Source of the DNA: Oscillospiraceae bacterium
Lineage (GTDB): Bacteria > Bacillota > Clostridia > Oscillospirales > Ruminococcaceae
DNA: 64,000 nt
Reading direction: 5' to 3'
NCBI GenBank assembly: GCA_017828975.1
Contig: JAGAJN010000016.1
Coordinates: 62,001 to 126,000 of the forward strand
Shown: positions 34,805 through 43,510 of the stretch, one piece after another
How positions within the stretch are numbered: the first letter of the stretch is position 1
Layout: each line of letters starts with the position of its first letter
Position numbers and translations under genes: made by a program
Notes under the pieces: generated by a model
Databases searched by the model: none
Told to the model about the DNA's origin: nothing
Seen by the model: the letters and a program-made list of their open reading frames with translations, nothing else

Positions 34805-35407
34805 ATGAAAAGCTTTTTTTCTATGTTCAGCGATTCCGCAAAGGAAATGCTTACTCGCAGAGGTATCTGTACGATGGGTCTTCTTATCGGGCTTCACGCT
34901 TTGGTAGGTATGGTGACGACTATTCCCATAGGTCCTACTATCAAAATAACCTTTGCTTGGCTGGTTTTGGCTTCTATCGGTATGATATTGGGTCCGACTG
35001 CGGGCTTTACTGCGGGCGTTATCACCGACATTATCGGATTTCTGGTGGCAAATAAGAACGGCGGTGCTTTCCACCCGGGCTTCACTTTGGTTCAGGCGCT
35101 TGCAGGAATGTTTTACGGAATTTTCCTTTATCGTGCGGTTGTTTCCAAGGAAAAGCGTGATATTATCAATCTTGCTGTACGTAGCGTGCTCTGCAAGATA
35201 TGTCTGATTGTTTTCTGTAATCTTCTGCTGAATACCTATTTCTGCTCTATCATTTACGGCAAGGGCTTTATGGCACTTCTGCCCCCAAGAATCATCAAAA
35301 ACCTTGTTCAGCTTCCCGTTGATGTGATAATGATGGTTGCTGTTCTTCCTATTGTTTATGTGGCGTATCATAAGATCGTGGGCAAGAAAACTGCATTATC
35401 CAATTGA
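34805..35407 (+). CDS. folT: folate ECF transporter S component
   Basis: FolT is the substrate-binding membrane subunit of an energy-coupling-factor transporter for folate; it works with shared EcfA/A'/T proteins coded elsewhere. The 200-residue protein has about six membrane helices, with TIPIGPTIKITFAW and GPTAGFTAGVITDIIGFLV typical of the family. The ATG at 34805 is preceded by AAGGAGGTATG. The THF riboswitch upstream lowers its expression when reduced folates are plentiful. The folate cycle gene for 5-formyl-THF cyclo-ligase lies at 48.5 kb. Confidence 0.93.
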   Translation: MKSFFSMFSDSAKEMLTRRGICTMGLLIGLHALVGMVTTIPIGPTIKITFAWLVLASIGMILGPTAGFTAGVITDIIGFLVANKNGGAFHPGFTLVQALAGMFYGIFLYRAVVSKEKRDIINLAVRSVLCKICLIVFCNLLLNTYFCSIIYGKGFMALLPPRIIKNLVQLPVDVIMMVAVLPIVYVAYHKIVGKKTALSN

Positions 35408-35445
35408 TTTTCTTTTAAAAATATAAGAATATTACAAAAAACCAC

Positions 35446-35474
35446 TTGCTAAATTGTACAGAACGTTGTATAAT
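35446..35474 (+). promoter_or_regulatory. promoter of proC
   Basis: TTGCTA, 17-nt spacer, TATAAT, about 40 bp before the proC ATG. Confidence 0.8.
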
Positions 35475-35514
35475 ACTAGCAGGTGGATTTTTATTCTAAA
35501 AAGGAGTGATCTTT

Positions 35515-36336
35515 ATGTCAGCTTTTACAAATGGTGAAAAAGTCAAAGTAGGTTTCATTGGCGCGGGAAATATGGGTTCTGCCATAATGAAGGGAATCAA
35601 TCTGTGCCTTTCGTACAAGGTGGACGTATGTGCATTTGACAGCTATTCTGACAAGCTTGCTTCTTTGGCAGAATGTGGTGTATCTCCCTGCAAAACGGCC
35701 TGCGATGTCGTTGATAACTGCAAATACATTTTCCTTGCGGTAAAGCCCCAGAATTTCGGGGAACTGCTGGAGGAGATCAAGGGCAGCGTTACCGAGGATA
35801 AGGTCATTGTTTCCATAGCTGCGGGAATTACTGCGGATTATATCAGAAGCTCGACTATCCCCGGGGCAAAGGTCGTGCTGGTCATGCCCAACACTCCGTT
35901 CCTTTTGGGAGAGGGTGCGACTGCTCTTGCAAAATGCGCCCACGTTTCTGATGACGAGTTTGCTGTTGTCCGTGAAATTTTTGAAACAGGCGGCATAACA
36001 GCTGTCGTTCCCGAAAACAAGATGAAGGAGATCATTGCGGTAAACGGAAGCAGTCCTGCGTTCATCTATCTGTTTGCAAAGGGCTTTGTGGATTATGCGG
36101 TTTCCGAGGGTATTGACGGCAAGGCGGCTCTTGAACTGTTTGCGCAGAGCCTTATCGGTTCGGCAAAGATGCTGACCGATTCCGGAAAATCCGTTGACGA
36201 GCTTATAAAAATGGTTTCCTCACCGGGAGGAACTACTCTCAAGGGATTGGACGAACTTTACGACGGTAATCTGCTGGGAGTTGTCCGCAGATGCTGTGAA
36301 AGCTGCACAAAGCGGGCTTTTGAGCTTTCCAAGTAA
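35515..36336 (+). CDS. proC: pyrroline-5-carboxylate reductase
   Basis: ProC (273 residues) reduces pyrroline-5-carboxylate to proline with NAD(P)H. The Rossmann motif GFIGAGNMGSAIM is at the N-terminus, followed by FLAVKPQNF, VMPNTPFLLGEGATAL, the active-site region AVNGSSPAFIY and SPGGTTLKGLDEL near the end. AAGGAG precedes the ATG; a GTG at 35506 overlaps that site and is rejected. It has its own promoter and seems separate from folT. A 7-bp hairpin (36365-36387) without a U-tract follows. Confidence 0.95.
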   Translation: MSAFTNGEKVKVGFIGAGNMGSAIMKGINLCLSYKVDVCAFDSYSDKLASLAECGVSPCKTACDVVDNCKYIFLAVKPQNFGELLEEIKGSVTEDKVIVSIAAGITADYIRSSTIPGAKVVLVMPNTPFLLGEGATALAKCAHVSDDEFAVVREIFETGGITAVVPENKMKEIIAVNGSSPAFIYLFAKGFVDYAVSEGIDGKAALELFAQSLIGSAKMLTDSGKSVDELIKMVSSPGGTTLKGLDELYDGNLLGVVRRCCESCTKRAFELSK

Positions 36337-36421
36337 TCCGTATCCTCCGTTCTTTTTCCGTTCTTCCGTTCATATAATTTGAACGGACAGGCATATTTGC
36401 GGAAAAACGGAGGGTGTTCAG

Positions 36422-37018
36422 ATGACGGACGGCAATGCTTATTCGGGCAGGAAAATCGTAACTGCCCTGATGATGATAATTCTGATGGCGGGAATTGCGG
36501 CGGGCACGGGGCTTTATTCCGACAACGGCGGGATCGCTGCGTCTGTCGGAGGGCTTGTTCCCATTGACGGCAGTTCTTACGAGGTCGGTGCGGCGGTGAG
36601 CCGTTCTGTTTTCGGGGCGGCGGTGTTTATTGCGGCAGTTTTCTTTCTGGGCTTCGGGACGGTGTTTCAGCCGCTGGCTGCGGCGGTGGTGCTGTTTCGG
36701 GGGATTGGCACGGGTGCGCTGCTTTCGCATCTTTATACTCTTGCTGTGAACGGCGGGCGTGGAGAGGCGGCTTTGCTTGTTGTTTCGGTCTGTGAGGCGG
36801 CGGTTGGCTCGTTTATTCTTGCGGCGGCTGCTGCGGAGGCTGTGCTTTTTTCGGGGCAGTGTGCTCGGGTGCTGTTCTTTTCGGGCGGTGCTGTTATACG
36901 TCCGATGCCCGATGTTCGGCTGTATCTGGCGAGATTTGCTGTTTTGGCGGTGGGTGCTGTGGTCTGCTCAGGCGTCTGCGGAGTTGCTCACGCTGCTGTG
37001 GCGGTCTATCTTTTATGA
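36422..37018 (+). CDS. SpoIIM-like integral membrane protein
   Basis: A 198-residue, very hydrophobic protein with about five membrane helices and many Ala/Gly residues. The stretch from FLGFGTVFQPLAAAV to LFRGIGTGALLSHLY resembles the SpoIIM/DUF95 pattern of a helix followed by a glycine-rich re-entrant turn. In spore formers SpoIIM joins SpoIID and SpoIIP in the complex that drives engulfment of the forespore. The match is weak and by eye only; a plain uncharacterised membrane protein is the alternative. The gene looks noticeably more GC-rich than its neighbours. GGAGGG precedes the ATG. Confidence 0.5.
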   Translation: MTDGNAYSGRKIVTALMMIILMAGIAAGTGLYSDNGGIAASVGGLVPIDGSSYEVGAAVSRSVFGAAVFIAAVFFLGFGTVFQPLAAAVVLFRGIGTGALLSHLYTLAVNGGRGEAALLVVSVCEAAVGSFILAAAAAEAVLFSGQCARVLFFSGGAVIRPMPDVRLYLARFAVLAVGAVVCSGVCGVAHAAVAVYLL

Positions 37019-37179
37019 TAGTATGGTGAGGCAACAAGGCTAATGTTTTCACTATTGCTGCGGGGGCGTTGGCTGTGTATATTACCAAAGCTGCGGTGAT
37101 AATGATGGCTGCGGTATTGACAAAAGTAAATTTCCCAAAAAGGGGAGCAGGGGTTAGAAAATTTAAGGAGTTGTAAAAT

Positions 37180-38013
37180 TTGGCATTATTCGGCGACTAT
37201 ACCAAGGCAGGACCGGGCGTTGATAAGAACGCACCCCAGAAAAAACCATTTTTCAGATTTATTGAGCTTTATTTCAGAAAATTCTGGAAGCTTATCGGAC
37301 TTAATTTCCTTACATTCCTCTGCTGTCTGCCTATAATTACCATAGGTCCTGCGATTGCGGGAATGACGAAGGTTTTAAAGCTCTACTCGTTGGAGCGTCC
37401 CTGTGATGTCCTGTCGGATTTCTGGAATGGTTTTTCCAAGAATTTCAAGCAGGCATTTCCCGTGGGACTTATTGACCTGCTGGTGTTCAGCGGCGTTGTT
37501 ATGGGACTCAGGATGTACCCGCAGATGGCGGAATCAACGGGAAATACGGTGTTTTATTATGCGCTGAGTATTATTTCCGCTATTCTGGGCTTTACTTTTC
37601 TGATGATGAATTTCTACATTTTCCCGATGCTTGTATCGGTGGATCTGCCGCTTGCGGATATACTGAAAAACTCCTTTTACCTGACCTGCCTGGGACTGAA
37701 AACAAATATCATCACTCTGCTGATATATGCGCTTGTTTTGGGACTTACCTTTGTTTCCACGGTATTTGTGAGCATTCTTAATATTGTGGCTGTTCCCATA
37801 TTTATTCTGAGCTTTCTGGGATATGTCAGCGTTTTCAACAGCTATCCAATTATTCAGAAGTATGTTATCGACCCGTACTATGAGCAGAGGGGCGAGGACA
37901 ATCCCGAATACGATTATCTGAAGCCCCTTGACCCCGAGGACAGCGTTTTTGTGGATATGGGCGGAAAAGAAGCTCCCATTGAGGGCAGAAAGAAGCATAA
38001 AACCATCTCATAA
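37180..38013 (+). CDS. DUF624 (YesL-like) membrane protein
   Basis: A 277-residue membrane protein with about five helices and a cytoplasmic C-terminal tail rich in charged residues. The family signature at about residues 28-60 (FWKLIGLNFLTFLCCLPIITIG followed by PAIAGMTKVL in part) marks DUF624/YesL. YesL homologues lie near carbohydrate-uptake genes in Bacillus, but no molecular role is known. The start is TTG, with AAGGAG 9 nt upstream; no ATG is in range. The 161-bp gap before it shows nothing recognisable, and no terminator separates it from the rpsO promoter. Confidence 0.75.
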   Translation: MALFGDYTKAGPGVDKNAPQKKPFFRFIELYFRKFWKLIGLNFLTFLCCLPIITIGPAIAGMTKVLKLYSLERPCDVLSDFWNGFSKNFKQAFPVGLIDLLVFSGVVMGLRMYPQMAESTGNTVFYYALSIISAILGFTFLMMNFYIFPMLVSVDLPLADILKNSFYLTCLGLKTNIITLLIYALVLGLTFVSTVFVSILNIVAVPIFILSFLGYVSVFNSYPIIQKYVIDPYYEQRGEDNPEYDYLKPLDPEDSVFVDMGGKEAPIEGRKKHKTIS

Positions 38014-38054
38014 CGGGGAAAATATAAATAAATTGAAAAAATTCAAATTTGCTC

Positions 38055-38083
38055 TTTACAAATTGGAAATTGTGTGTTATAAT
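38055..38083 (+). promoter_or_regulatory. promoter of rpsO
   Basis: TTTACA, 17-nt spacer, TATAAT; it would give a leader of about 118 nt. Confidence 0.75.
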
Positions 38084-38090
38084 GTTAGAG

Positions 38091-38207
38091 TTGCGTTTGA
38101 TAAACGCATTATCCGTGTTCTAAGCTTTCGGGATTCGCCCCTTTTCGGGGAATAACGCCTGCCGACTGCCTGGCCACAGGAAAATATTTTATAAGAGGTG
38201 TTTTGCT
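38091..38207 (+). promoter_or_regulatory. structured rpsO leader, candidate S15 autoregulatory site
   Basis: The leader can form at least two hairpins: TGCGTTT/AAACGCA with a 3-nt loop near 38092-38109 and CCCC/GGGG around a short loop near 38138-38151, with more GC-rich sequence before the ribosome binding site. Leaders bound by S15 occur in several bacterial groups but differ widely in shape. I cannot assign this one to a known class. Confidence 0.35.
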
Positions 38208-38474
38208 ATGATGCAGAAAGACGAGAAAACCGCTATTATCGAAAAGTACAGACTGAGCGAGACCGACACAGGTTCGCCCGAGGTTCAGATCGCTATCCTC
38301 ACCAAGAGAATCAGCGACCTCACCGAACATCTTAAGACTCACAAGAAGGACCACCACTCCAGAAGAGGTCTGTTTAAGATGGTTGGTCACAGACGTAACC
38401 TCCTCAACTATCTGATGAAGACAGATATTGAGAGATACCGTGCTATCATCGAGAAGCTGGGTATTCGTAAGTAA
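38208..38474 (+). CDS. rpsO: 30S ribosomal protein S15
   Basis: S15 (88 residues) is a primary 16S rRNA-binding protein of the small-subunit platform. Hallmarks are [15 protein letters not shown], the conserved [18 protein letters not shown] rRNA-binding helices and [17 protein letters not shown] lies 7 nt before the first of two adjacent ATGs. rpsO next to pnp is an ancient arrangement found in most bacteria. Confidence 0.97.
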   Translation: MMQKDEKTAIIEKYRLSETDTGSPEVQIAILTKRISDLTEHLKTHKKDHHSRRGLFKMVGHRRNLLNYLMKTDIERYRAIIEKLGIRK

Positions 38475-38493
38475 TTTTTGTGCGAGGATCGGG

Positions 38494-38522
38494 GGCAGAG
38501 GGAAAGTTTTTCCCTTCTGCCT
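38494..38522 (+). terminator. hairpin after rpsO, probable weak terminator
   Basis: GGCAGAGGGAAA pairs with TTTCCCTTCTGCC with one bulged T and a 4-nt loop, followed by TTTCCGTGTTT. The U-tract is broken, so it may allow read-through into pnp, for which I found no separate promoter. Confidence 0.55.
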
Positions 38523-38527
38523 TTCCG

Positions 38528-38619
38528 TGTTTCAAAAAGCAGTAGATGTTTTAGCATTAAATCGTGAGTTTTTTGCGGAAATTCAGGATTTATTGCTAAA
38601 GCTGCTGCCGTTTGAAACA
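38528..38619 (+). promoter_or_regulatory. long imperfect hairpin in the pnp leader
   Basis: Helices in order: 38528-38536 with 38611-38619 (9 bp), 38539-38542 with 38605-38608 (4 bp), 38550-38556 with 38594-38600 (7 bp), 38558-38563 with 38587-38592 (6 bp, after a T-T mismatch), and an apical 38566-38571 with 38579-38584 (6 bp). It spans 92 nt and ends 25 nt before the pnp ATG. In E. coli pnp controls its own mRNA through a leader stem-loop cut by RNase III; a similar role here is inference. Confidence 0.65.
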
Positions 38620-38644
38620 AAAAATTGAATTATGGAGGCAGTTT

Positions 38645-40759
38645 ATGTTTGAGAATCACAGAATATTTAAGACCACTTATGCAGGCAGAGAGCTGACTGT
38701 TGAAACAGGCAAGACCTGCGAGCTTTCCAACGGTTCCTGTTGGGTGCGCTACGGTGAGACCGTTGTTATGGCAAACGTTACCGCAAGCGAGAAGCCCAGA
38801 GAGGGCATTGATTTCTTCCCTCTGTCCGTTGACTATGAGGAAAGACTTTATTCCGTAGGCAGAATCCCCGGCTCGTTCATGAAGAGAGAGGGCAAGCCTT
38901 CCGAAAAGGCTATCCTTACTTCCAGAGTTGTTGACCGTCCTATCAGACCGCTTTTCCCCAAGGATATGAGAAACGATGTTTCCGTTGTTATGACTGTTCT
39001 TGCGGTTGACCCCGATAATTCTCCCGAAATAACCGGTATGATCGCTACCTCCGTTGCTCTGTCCATATCCAATATTCCTTGGAACGGACCTATCGGCGGT
39101 ATCAGCGTTGGTCTTGTTGATGACGAGATCGTCCTCAATCCTACTCTTGACCAGAGAGCTAAGTCTAAGCTGAATCTCACCGTTGCAGGTACAATGGAAA
39201 AGATCGTTATGATCGAAGCAGGAGCAGATCAGGTTCCCGAGGACACTATGCTTGAAGCTATCCTCAAGGGTCACGAGGAAATCAAGAAGATAGTTACTTT
39301 CATCAGCGATATTCAGGCTCAGATAGGCAAGAAAAAGTTTGAGTTTGAGTCTATGGAGGTTGACCACGAGCTGTTTGACGCTATTGAGGCGTTTGCTTCC
39401 GACAGAGTTAAGTTCGCTCTCGATACCAATGACAAGAATATCAGAGAAGAAAGACTTTCTCCCATTAAAGACGACATTCACGCTAAGTTCGACGAGGAGA
39501 ACGCTGAGCGTATCCCCATGATCGACGAGTGCATTTATAAGCTCCAGAAGAAGATAGTAAGAGAGTGGCTCAAGCAGGGCAAGCGTGTTGACGGCAGACA
39601 GATAGACGAAATTCGTCCTCTTGCTGCAGAAGTCGGCGTTCTTCCCAGAGTTCACGGTTCGGGTCTGTTCACAAGAGGTCAGACTCAGGTCCTCACTATC
39701 GCAACTCTCGGTCCTGTAAGCGATGCACAGCGCATTGACGGTCTTGATGAGGAAGATACCAAGAGATATATGCACCACTATAATTTCCCCTCATACTCCG
39801 TTGGCGAAACTAAGCCCTCCAGAGGCCCCGGACGCCGTGAGATCGGTCACGGTGCGCTGGCTGAAAGAGCTCTTGAACCCGTTATTCCTTCCGTTGAGGA
39901 ATTCCCGTATGCACTCAGACTTGTTTCCGAGGTTCTTTCCTCTAACGGTTCCACATCTCAGGGCTCCATCTGCGGCTCTACACTGGCTCTGATGGACGCA
40001 GGCGTTCCCATCAAGGCTCCTGTTGCAGGTATTTCCTGCGGTCTTATCACCGACGGCGACGACTTTATGACTATGGTCGATATTCAGGGACTTGAGGACT
40101 TCTTCGGCGATATGGACTTCAAGGTTGGCGGTACTCACAAGGGTATCACAGCTATTCAGGTGGATATCAAGGTTGACGGACTTACTCCTGCTATCATCAA
40201 GGAAGCTTTTGAAAAGACAAGAAAGGCAAGAATTTATATCCTCGACGAGATAATGCTGAAGGCTATCCCTCAGCCCAGAGAAACCGTCGGCAAGTACGCT
40301 CCCAAGATGCTCCAGACTAAGGTTCCCGTGGATAAGATACGTGAGGTAATCGGTCAGGGCGGTAAGGTTATCCAGAAGATCTCCGCTGACTGCGGCGTTA
40401 AGATCGACATTAACGATGAGGGTAACGTATTTGTTTCCGGCGTTGATATGGACGGTGCTAAGAAGGCTATCCAGATAATCAACACTATTGCAAATGACCC
40501 CGAGATCGGTGCAATCTACAAGGGTAAAGTCGTTCGTCTGATGAACTTCGGTGCATTTGTTGAGATCGCTCCCGGCAAGGACGGACTTGTTCACATTTCC
40601 AAGCTTGACCGTCAGAGAGTTGAGAAGGTCGAGGACGTTGTTTCTGTCGGCGACGAGATCGTTGTTAAGGTTATGGAGATCGACAATCAGGGAAGGATCA
40701 ATCTTTCCAGACGTGACGCTCTTGCAGACCTTGAGGCTAAGCAGAATTCTCAGGGCTGA
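38645..40759 (+). CDS. pnp: polynucleotide phosphorylase
   Basis: PNPase (704 residues) degrades RNA from the 3' end using phosphate, releasing nucleoside diphosphates. Two RNase PH-like domains are joined by an all-helical segment (about residues 245-330); the second has GQTQVLT, the SNGSTSQGSICGSTLALMD region and DFKVGGTHKGITAIQ. The C-terminus carries a KH domain with IREVIGQGGKVIQKI and an S1 domain with MNFGAFVEIAPGKDGLVHIS. Length is typical. GGAGG lies before the ATG at 38645. It follows rpsO and a hairpin leader that may mediate autoregulation. Confidence 0.97.
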   Translation: MFENHRIFKTTYAGRELTVETGKTCELSNGSCWVRYGETVVMANVTASEKPREGIDFFPLSVDYEERLYSVGRIPGSFMKREGKPSEKAILTSRVVDRPIRPLFPKDMRNDVSVVMTVLAVDPDNSPEITGMIATSVALSISNIPWNGPIGGISVGLVDDEIVLNPTLDQRAKSKLNLTVAGTMEKIVMIEAGADQVPEDTMLEAILKGHEEIKKIVTFISDIQAQIGKKKFEFESMEVDHELFDAIEAFASDRVKFALDTNDKNIREERLSPIKDDIHAKFDEENAERIPMIDECIYKLQKKIVREWLKQGKRVDGRQIDEIRPLAAEVGVLPRVHGSGLFTRGQTQVLTIATLGPVSDAQRIDGLDEEDTKRYMHHYNFPSYSVGETKPSRGPGRREIGHGALAERALEPVIPSVEEFPYALRLVSEVLSSNGSTSQGSICGSTLALMDAGVPIKAPVAGISCGLITDGDDFMTMVDIQGLEDFFGDMDFKVGGTHKGITAIQVDIKVDGLTPAIIKEAFEKTRKARIYILDEIMLKAIPQPRETVGKYAPKMLQTKVPVDKIREVIGQGGKVIQKISADCGVKIDINDEGNVFVSGVDMDGAKKAIQIINTIANDPEIGAIYKGKVVRLMNFGAFVEIAPGKDGLVHISKLDRQRVEKVEDVVSVGDEIVVKVMEIDNQGRINLSRRDALADLEAKQNSQG

Positions 40760-40792
40760 TAACAATAGTGTAATTCAGCGCATAAATTTAGA

Positions 40793-40815
40793 GGGCGGAG
40801 CTTTCCGCCCTTTTT
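40793..40815 (+). terminator. intrinsic terminator after pnp
   Basis: 7-bp stem GGGCGGA / TCCGCCC with a 4-nt loop, then TTTTTC. Confidence 0.9.
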
Positions 40816-40876
40816 CTGTATAAAAATCATTGACTTATCTCCGATTACGGCATAGTATATATCGGAGGTGTTCGCA

Positions 40877-41197
40877 ATGGGTGAAATATTTTGGGCGGTA
40901 CTTGTTGTATTTACAACAGTTTTCCTTATAGAAACAGTACATATCTGCGTGCGCAGTATACTAAGAGGCGGCAGCAGCTGCGGATCGGCTTTCATAGTTA
41001 TTCCGCTTAGAAAAGACAGTCAAGACATTGAGATGACAATTCGAGGGATACTGCGAAAGGCATCGGATATGAAGATATATGTATGGAATATTGACGGCAG
41101 CGATGAAGAACTAATTATCTGCCGTAAGCTTTTGGAGGATCTCGGAGGATTTGAGATAGTTGAAAGCATTTCTTCGGAGATTTTGTTTGAAAAATGA
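40877..41197 (+). CDS. small membrane protein of unknown function
   Basis: A 106-residue protein with one N-terminal membrane helix (about residues 5-25) and a cytoplasmic domain of about 80 residues with an alternating hydrophobic pattern (AFIVIPLRKD, KIYVWNIDG, ICRKLLEDLGGFEIVES) suggestive of an alpha/beta fold like a small glycosyltransferase-A or receiver-like core. No catalytic motif is visible. GGAGGTG precedes the ATG at 40877. It lies between the pnp terminator and the recD2 promoter, so it may be monocistronic. Confidence 0.6.
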   Translation: MGEIFWAVLVVFTTVFLIETVHICVRSILRGGSSCGSAFIVIPLRKDSQDIEMTIRGILRKASDMKIYVWNIDGSDEELIICRKLLEDLGGFEIVESISSEILFEK

Positions 41198-41215
41198 AAT
41201 ATTTTTCAAAGTAAC

Positions 41216-41244
41216 TTGCATTTTAAGAAAAAGTGTAGTATAAT
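41216..41244 (+). promoter_or_regulatory. promoter of recD2-comF-mreB
   Basis: TTGCAT, 17-nt spacer, TATAAT, 25 bp before the recD2 TTG start. Its position inside the longest open frame is why the shorter start is chosen. Confidence 0.8.
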
Positions 41245-41269
41245 ATTTCTGTATTCGGGAGATGATCAT

Positions 41270-43510
41270 TTGGACTCGGGTGAGAAGAATTACATAAAGC
41301 TGGAGGGCAGCGTTGATTCGGTGCGGTACTCAAATCCCGAAAACGGTTATACGGTCCTTGACCTGGATTCGGGAGGGGATTATGTGACTGTTGTGGGTGA
41401 GCTGGGTAATGTTGATGCGGGTGAGGAGCTTATTCTTACCGGAGAGTATGTTACTCACCCGAAATTCGGCGTTCAGTTTAAGGCGCAGATATGCGAGCGG
41501 AAGCTGCCTGCGACTGCTTCTGCCATTCTGAAATATCTCTCATCGGGAATCGTGAAGGGTGTCGGAAAGGCTACTGCCAAGCGGCTTGTCGAGGCTTTCG
41601 GGGACAAAACGCTGGAGGTCATTGAGAAAGAACCGCACCGTCTGACCGAGGTCAAGGGCATTACCAAGGATAAGGCAGAGGGCATTTCTCTGGAGTTTCA
41701 GCGTATCTTCGGAATACGGTCGCTTATGATCTACCTTACGCAGTTTGCGCTGCCGCCTGCGGTCGCTGTTGCCTGCTGGAAAAGGTGGGGACAGTATGCT
41801 GTCGAGATAATCAGCGAAAATCCGTACAGACTTTGCGAGGATGGCATAGATGTGCTGTTTTCAAAAGCAGAAGCTATCGCTGCGGAGCTGGGAATCTCCA
41901 AGGAAAGTCCCAGCCGCATAAATGCAGGATTGATATACGTTCTCATTCATAACAGTATGAAGGGACACACCTGTTTGCCCGAGGATAAGCTTATGGGTGC
42001 GGCACTCAGTTTGTTGAAGGTGGAGCAGAAGCTTATTGAGGACAGTCTGCAGCTGCTCATAACTGAGGACGAGCTTTGCGAATACTATAAGGGCGAGAGG
42101 AGATTTATTTTTCTCAAGGATTATTACGTTGCCGAAAGCTATATTGCAGGGCGGCTGAAGGTAATGTCCGACTGCCTTAAGGACACGGGCACCGACTATT
42201 ATAAGCTTATTGAGATAGAAGAAAAGTCTAAGGGCATCGAGTATGCGGAGCTGCAGAAGAAAGCTATTGCAATGGCACTTTCTCAGGGCTTTATCATACT
42301 GACGGGCGGTCCCGGAACAGGGAAGACCACTACTCTTAAGGCGATGATCTCACTCTATGAGCAGCGGGGCATGGACGTTGTTATCGCTGCGCCCACGGGC
42401 AGGGCTGCAAAGCGTATCTCCGACCTGACGGGCTATGACGCAAAGACTATCCACCGTCTGCTGGAGGTCAGTTATGAAGCGGGCGGAAAGCTGAAATTTG
42501 TCCACAACGAAACAAATCCCATAAAATGCGATGTTATGATAGTTGACGAAATGTCAATGGTGGACGTGCTTCTGTTCGAGAGCCTGCTGCGGGCTATGAA
42601 GCTTTCCTGCCGCCTGATAATGGTGGGGGACTGCGACCAACTGCCGTCGGTGGGAGCGGGAAATCTGCTTCGGGATATGATAGACAGCGGCTGTCTGACG
42701 GTGGTTTCCCTTACCGAAATATTTCGTCAGGCACAGCAGAGCTGCATAATAACCAATGCTCATGCGATAGTTACGGGAAATCCCCCCGACCTGTCCCGCA
42801 CCGACAGCGATTTCTTCTTCATGCAGCGGCTTGATGCGAATGAAGCTGTCAGTACGGTGGTGGAGCTTTGCAGAGATCGTCTGCCTAAGGCTTACGGATA
42901 TTCGCCTACGGAGGATATCCAGGTGCTTTGTCCGTCAAGAAAGGGAATGCTCGGCTCGGAGGAACTGAACAAGGCTCTTCAGGCGGCACTCAATCCTCCT
43001 TCGGAGCGGCTTTCCGAGGTCAAGGGTATGCAGTTTACCTTTAGGGATAATGATAAGGTCATGCAGATTCGCAACAACTATGATATTATCTGGTCCAAGG
43101 AAAATGAAAGCGGCACAGGCGTTTTCAACGGTGACATCGGTACTATCGTCAAGGTAAAACGGACTGAAGGGACTGTGCTTATCGACTTCGAGGGACGGTT
43201 TGCAGAGTACAGCTTTGATATGCTTGACCAGATAGAGCTGGCTTATGCTGTTACTGTACACAAAAGTCAGGGCAGCGAGTTCAACGCTGTTATCCTGCCG
43301 CTTCTTGGAGGCTTTGACAAGCTGCTTTATCGTAATTTGCTTTACACCGCCGTTACAAGAGCCAAGCAGAGAATAATCATCGTTGGCTCAAAAAATGTTG
43401 TTATGACAATGGTAAACAACAACCGCCGCACTCTCAGATATTCCTGCCTGAAAAAAATGATAACGGAGGAGATAAAGGAAAATGGAATCACAGTTCAACA
43501 GGCGGACTGA
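41270..43510 (+). CDS. recD2: RecD-like DNA helicase (RecD2/YrrC)
   Basis: A 746-residue superfamily 1B 5'-3' helicase that acts without RecBC in repair and replication-fork upkeep. The N-terminal half has a helix-hairpin-helix region (IVKGVGKATAKRLVEAFG); Walker A is GGPGTGKTTTLKA, motif Ia AAPTGRAAKR, motif II VDEMSMVD, motif III GDCDQLPSVGAG and the late AYAVTVHKSQGSEF and YTAVTRAK motifs complete the set. The TTG at 41270 has GGGAGATG upstream; the frame extends further 5' but through the promoter. It overlaps comF by 29 bp. Confidence 0.92.
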   Translation: MDSGEKNYIKLEGSVDSVRYSNPENGYTVLDLDSGGDYVTVVGELGNVDAGEELILTGEYVTHPKFGVQFKAQICERKLPATASAILKYLSSGIVKGVGKATAKRLVEAFGDKTLEVIEKEPHRLTEVKGITKDKAEGISLEFQRIFGIRSLMIYLTQFALPPAVAVACWKRWGQYAVEIISENPYRLCEDGIDVLFSKAEAIAAELGISKESPSRINAGLIYVLIHNSMKGHTCLPEDKLMGAALSLLKVEQKLIEDSLQLLITEDELCEYYKGERRFIFLKDYYVAESYIAGRLKVMSDCLKDTGTDYYKLIEIEEKSKGIEYAELQKKAIAMALSQGFIILTGGPGTGKTTTLKAMISLYEQRGMDVVIAAPTGRAAKRISDLTGYDAKTIHRLLEVSYEAGGKLKFVHNETNPIKCDVMIVDEMSMVDVLLFESLLRAMKLSCRLIMVGDCDQLPSVGAGNLLRDMIDSGCLTVVSLTEIFRQAQQSCIITNAHAIVTGNPPDLSRTDSDFFFMQRLDANEAVSTVVELCRDRLPKAYGYSPTEDIQVLCPSRKGMLGSEELNKALQAALNPPSERLSEVKGMQFTFRDNDKVMQIRNNYDIIWSKENESGTGVFNGDIGTIVKVKRTEGTVLIDFEGRFAEYSFDMLDQIELAYAVTVHKSQGSEFNAVILPLLGGFDKLLYRNLLYTAVTRAKQRIIIVGSKNVVMTMVNNNRRTLRYSCLKKMITEEIKENGITVQQAD

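Noticed and set aside
36365..36387. Hairpin after proC as a terminator
   Set aside because: It has a 7-bp stem but no T-tract.
37019..37179. Possible remnant gene between the SpoIIM-like and DUF624 genes
   Set aside because: No continuous frame with a ribosome binding site or recognisable protein pattern.
39791..40765. Long minus-strand frames across pnp and other strongly biased genes
   Set aside because: They arise from codon bias in the highly expressed + strand gene and show no protein-family motif.
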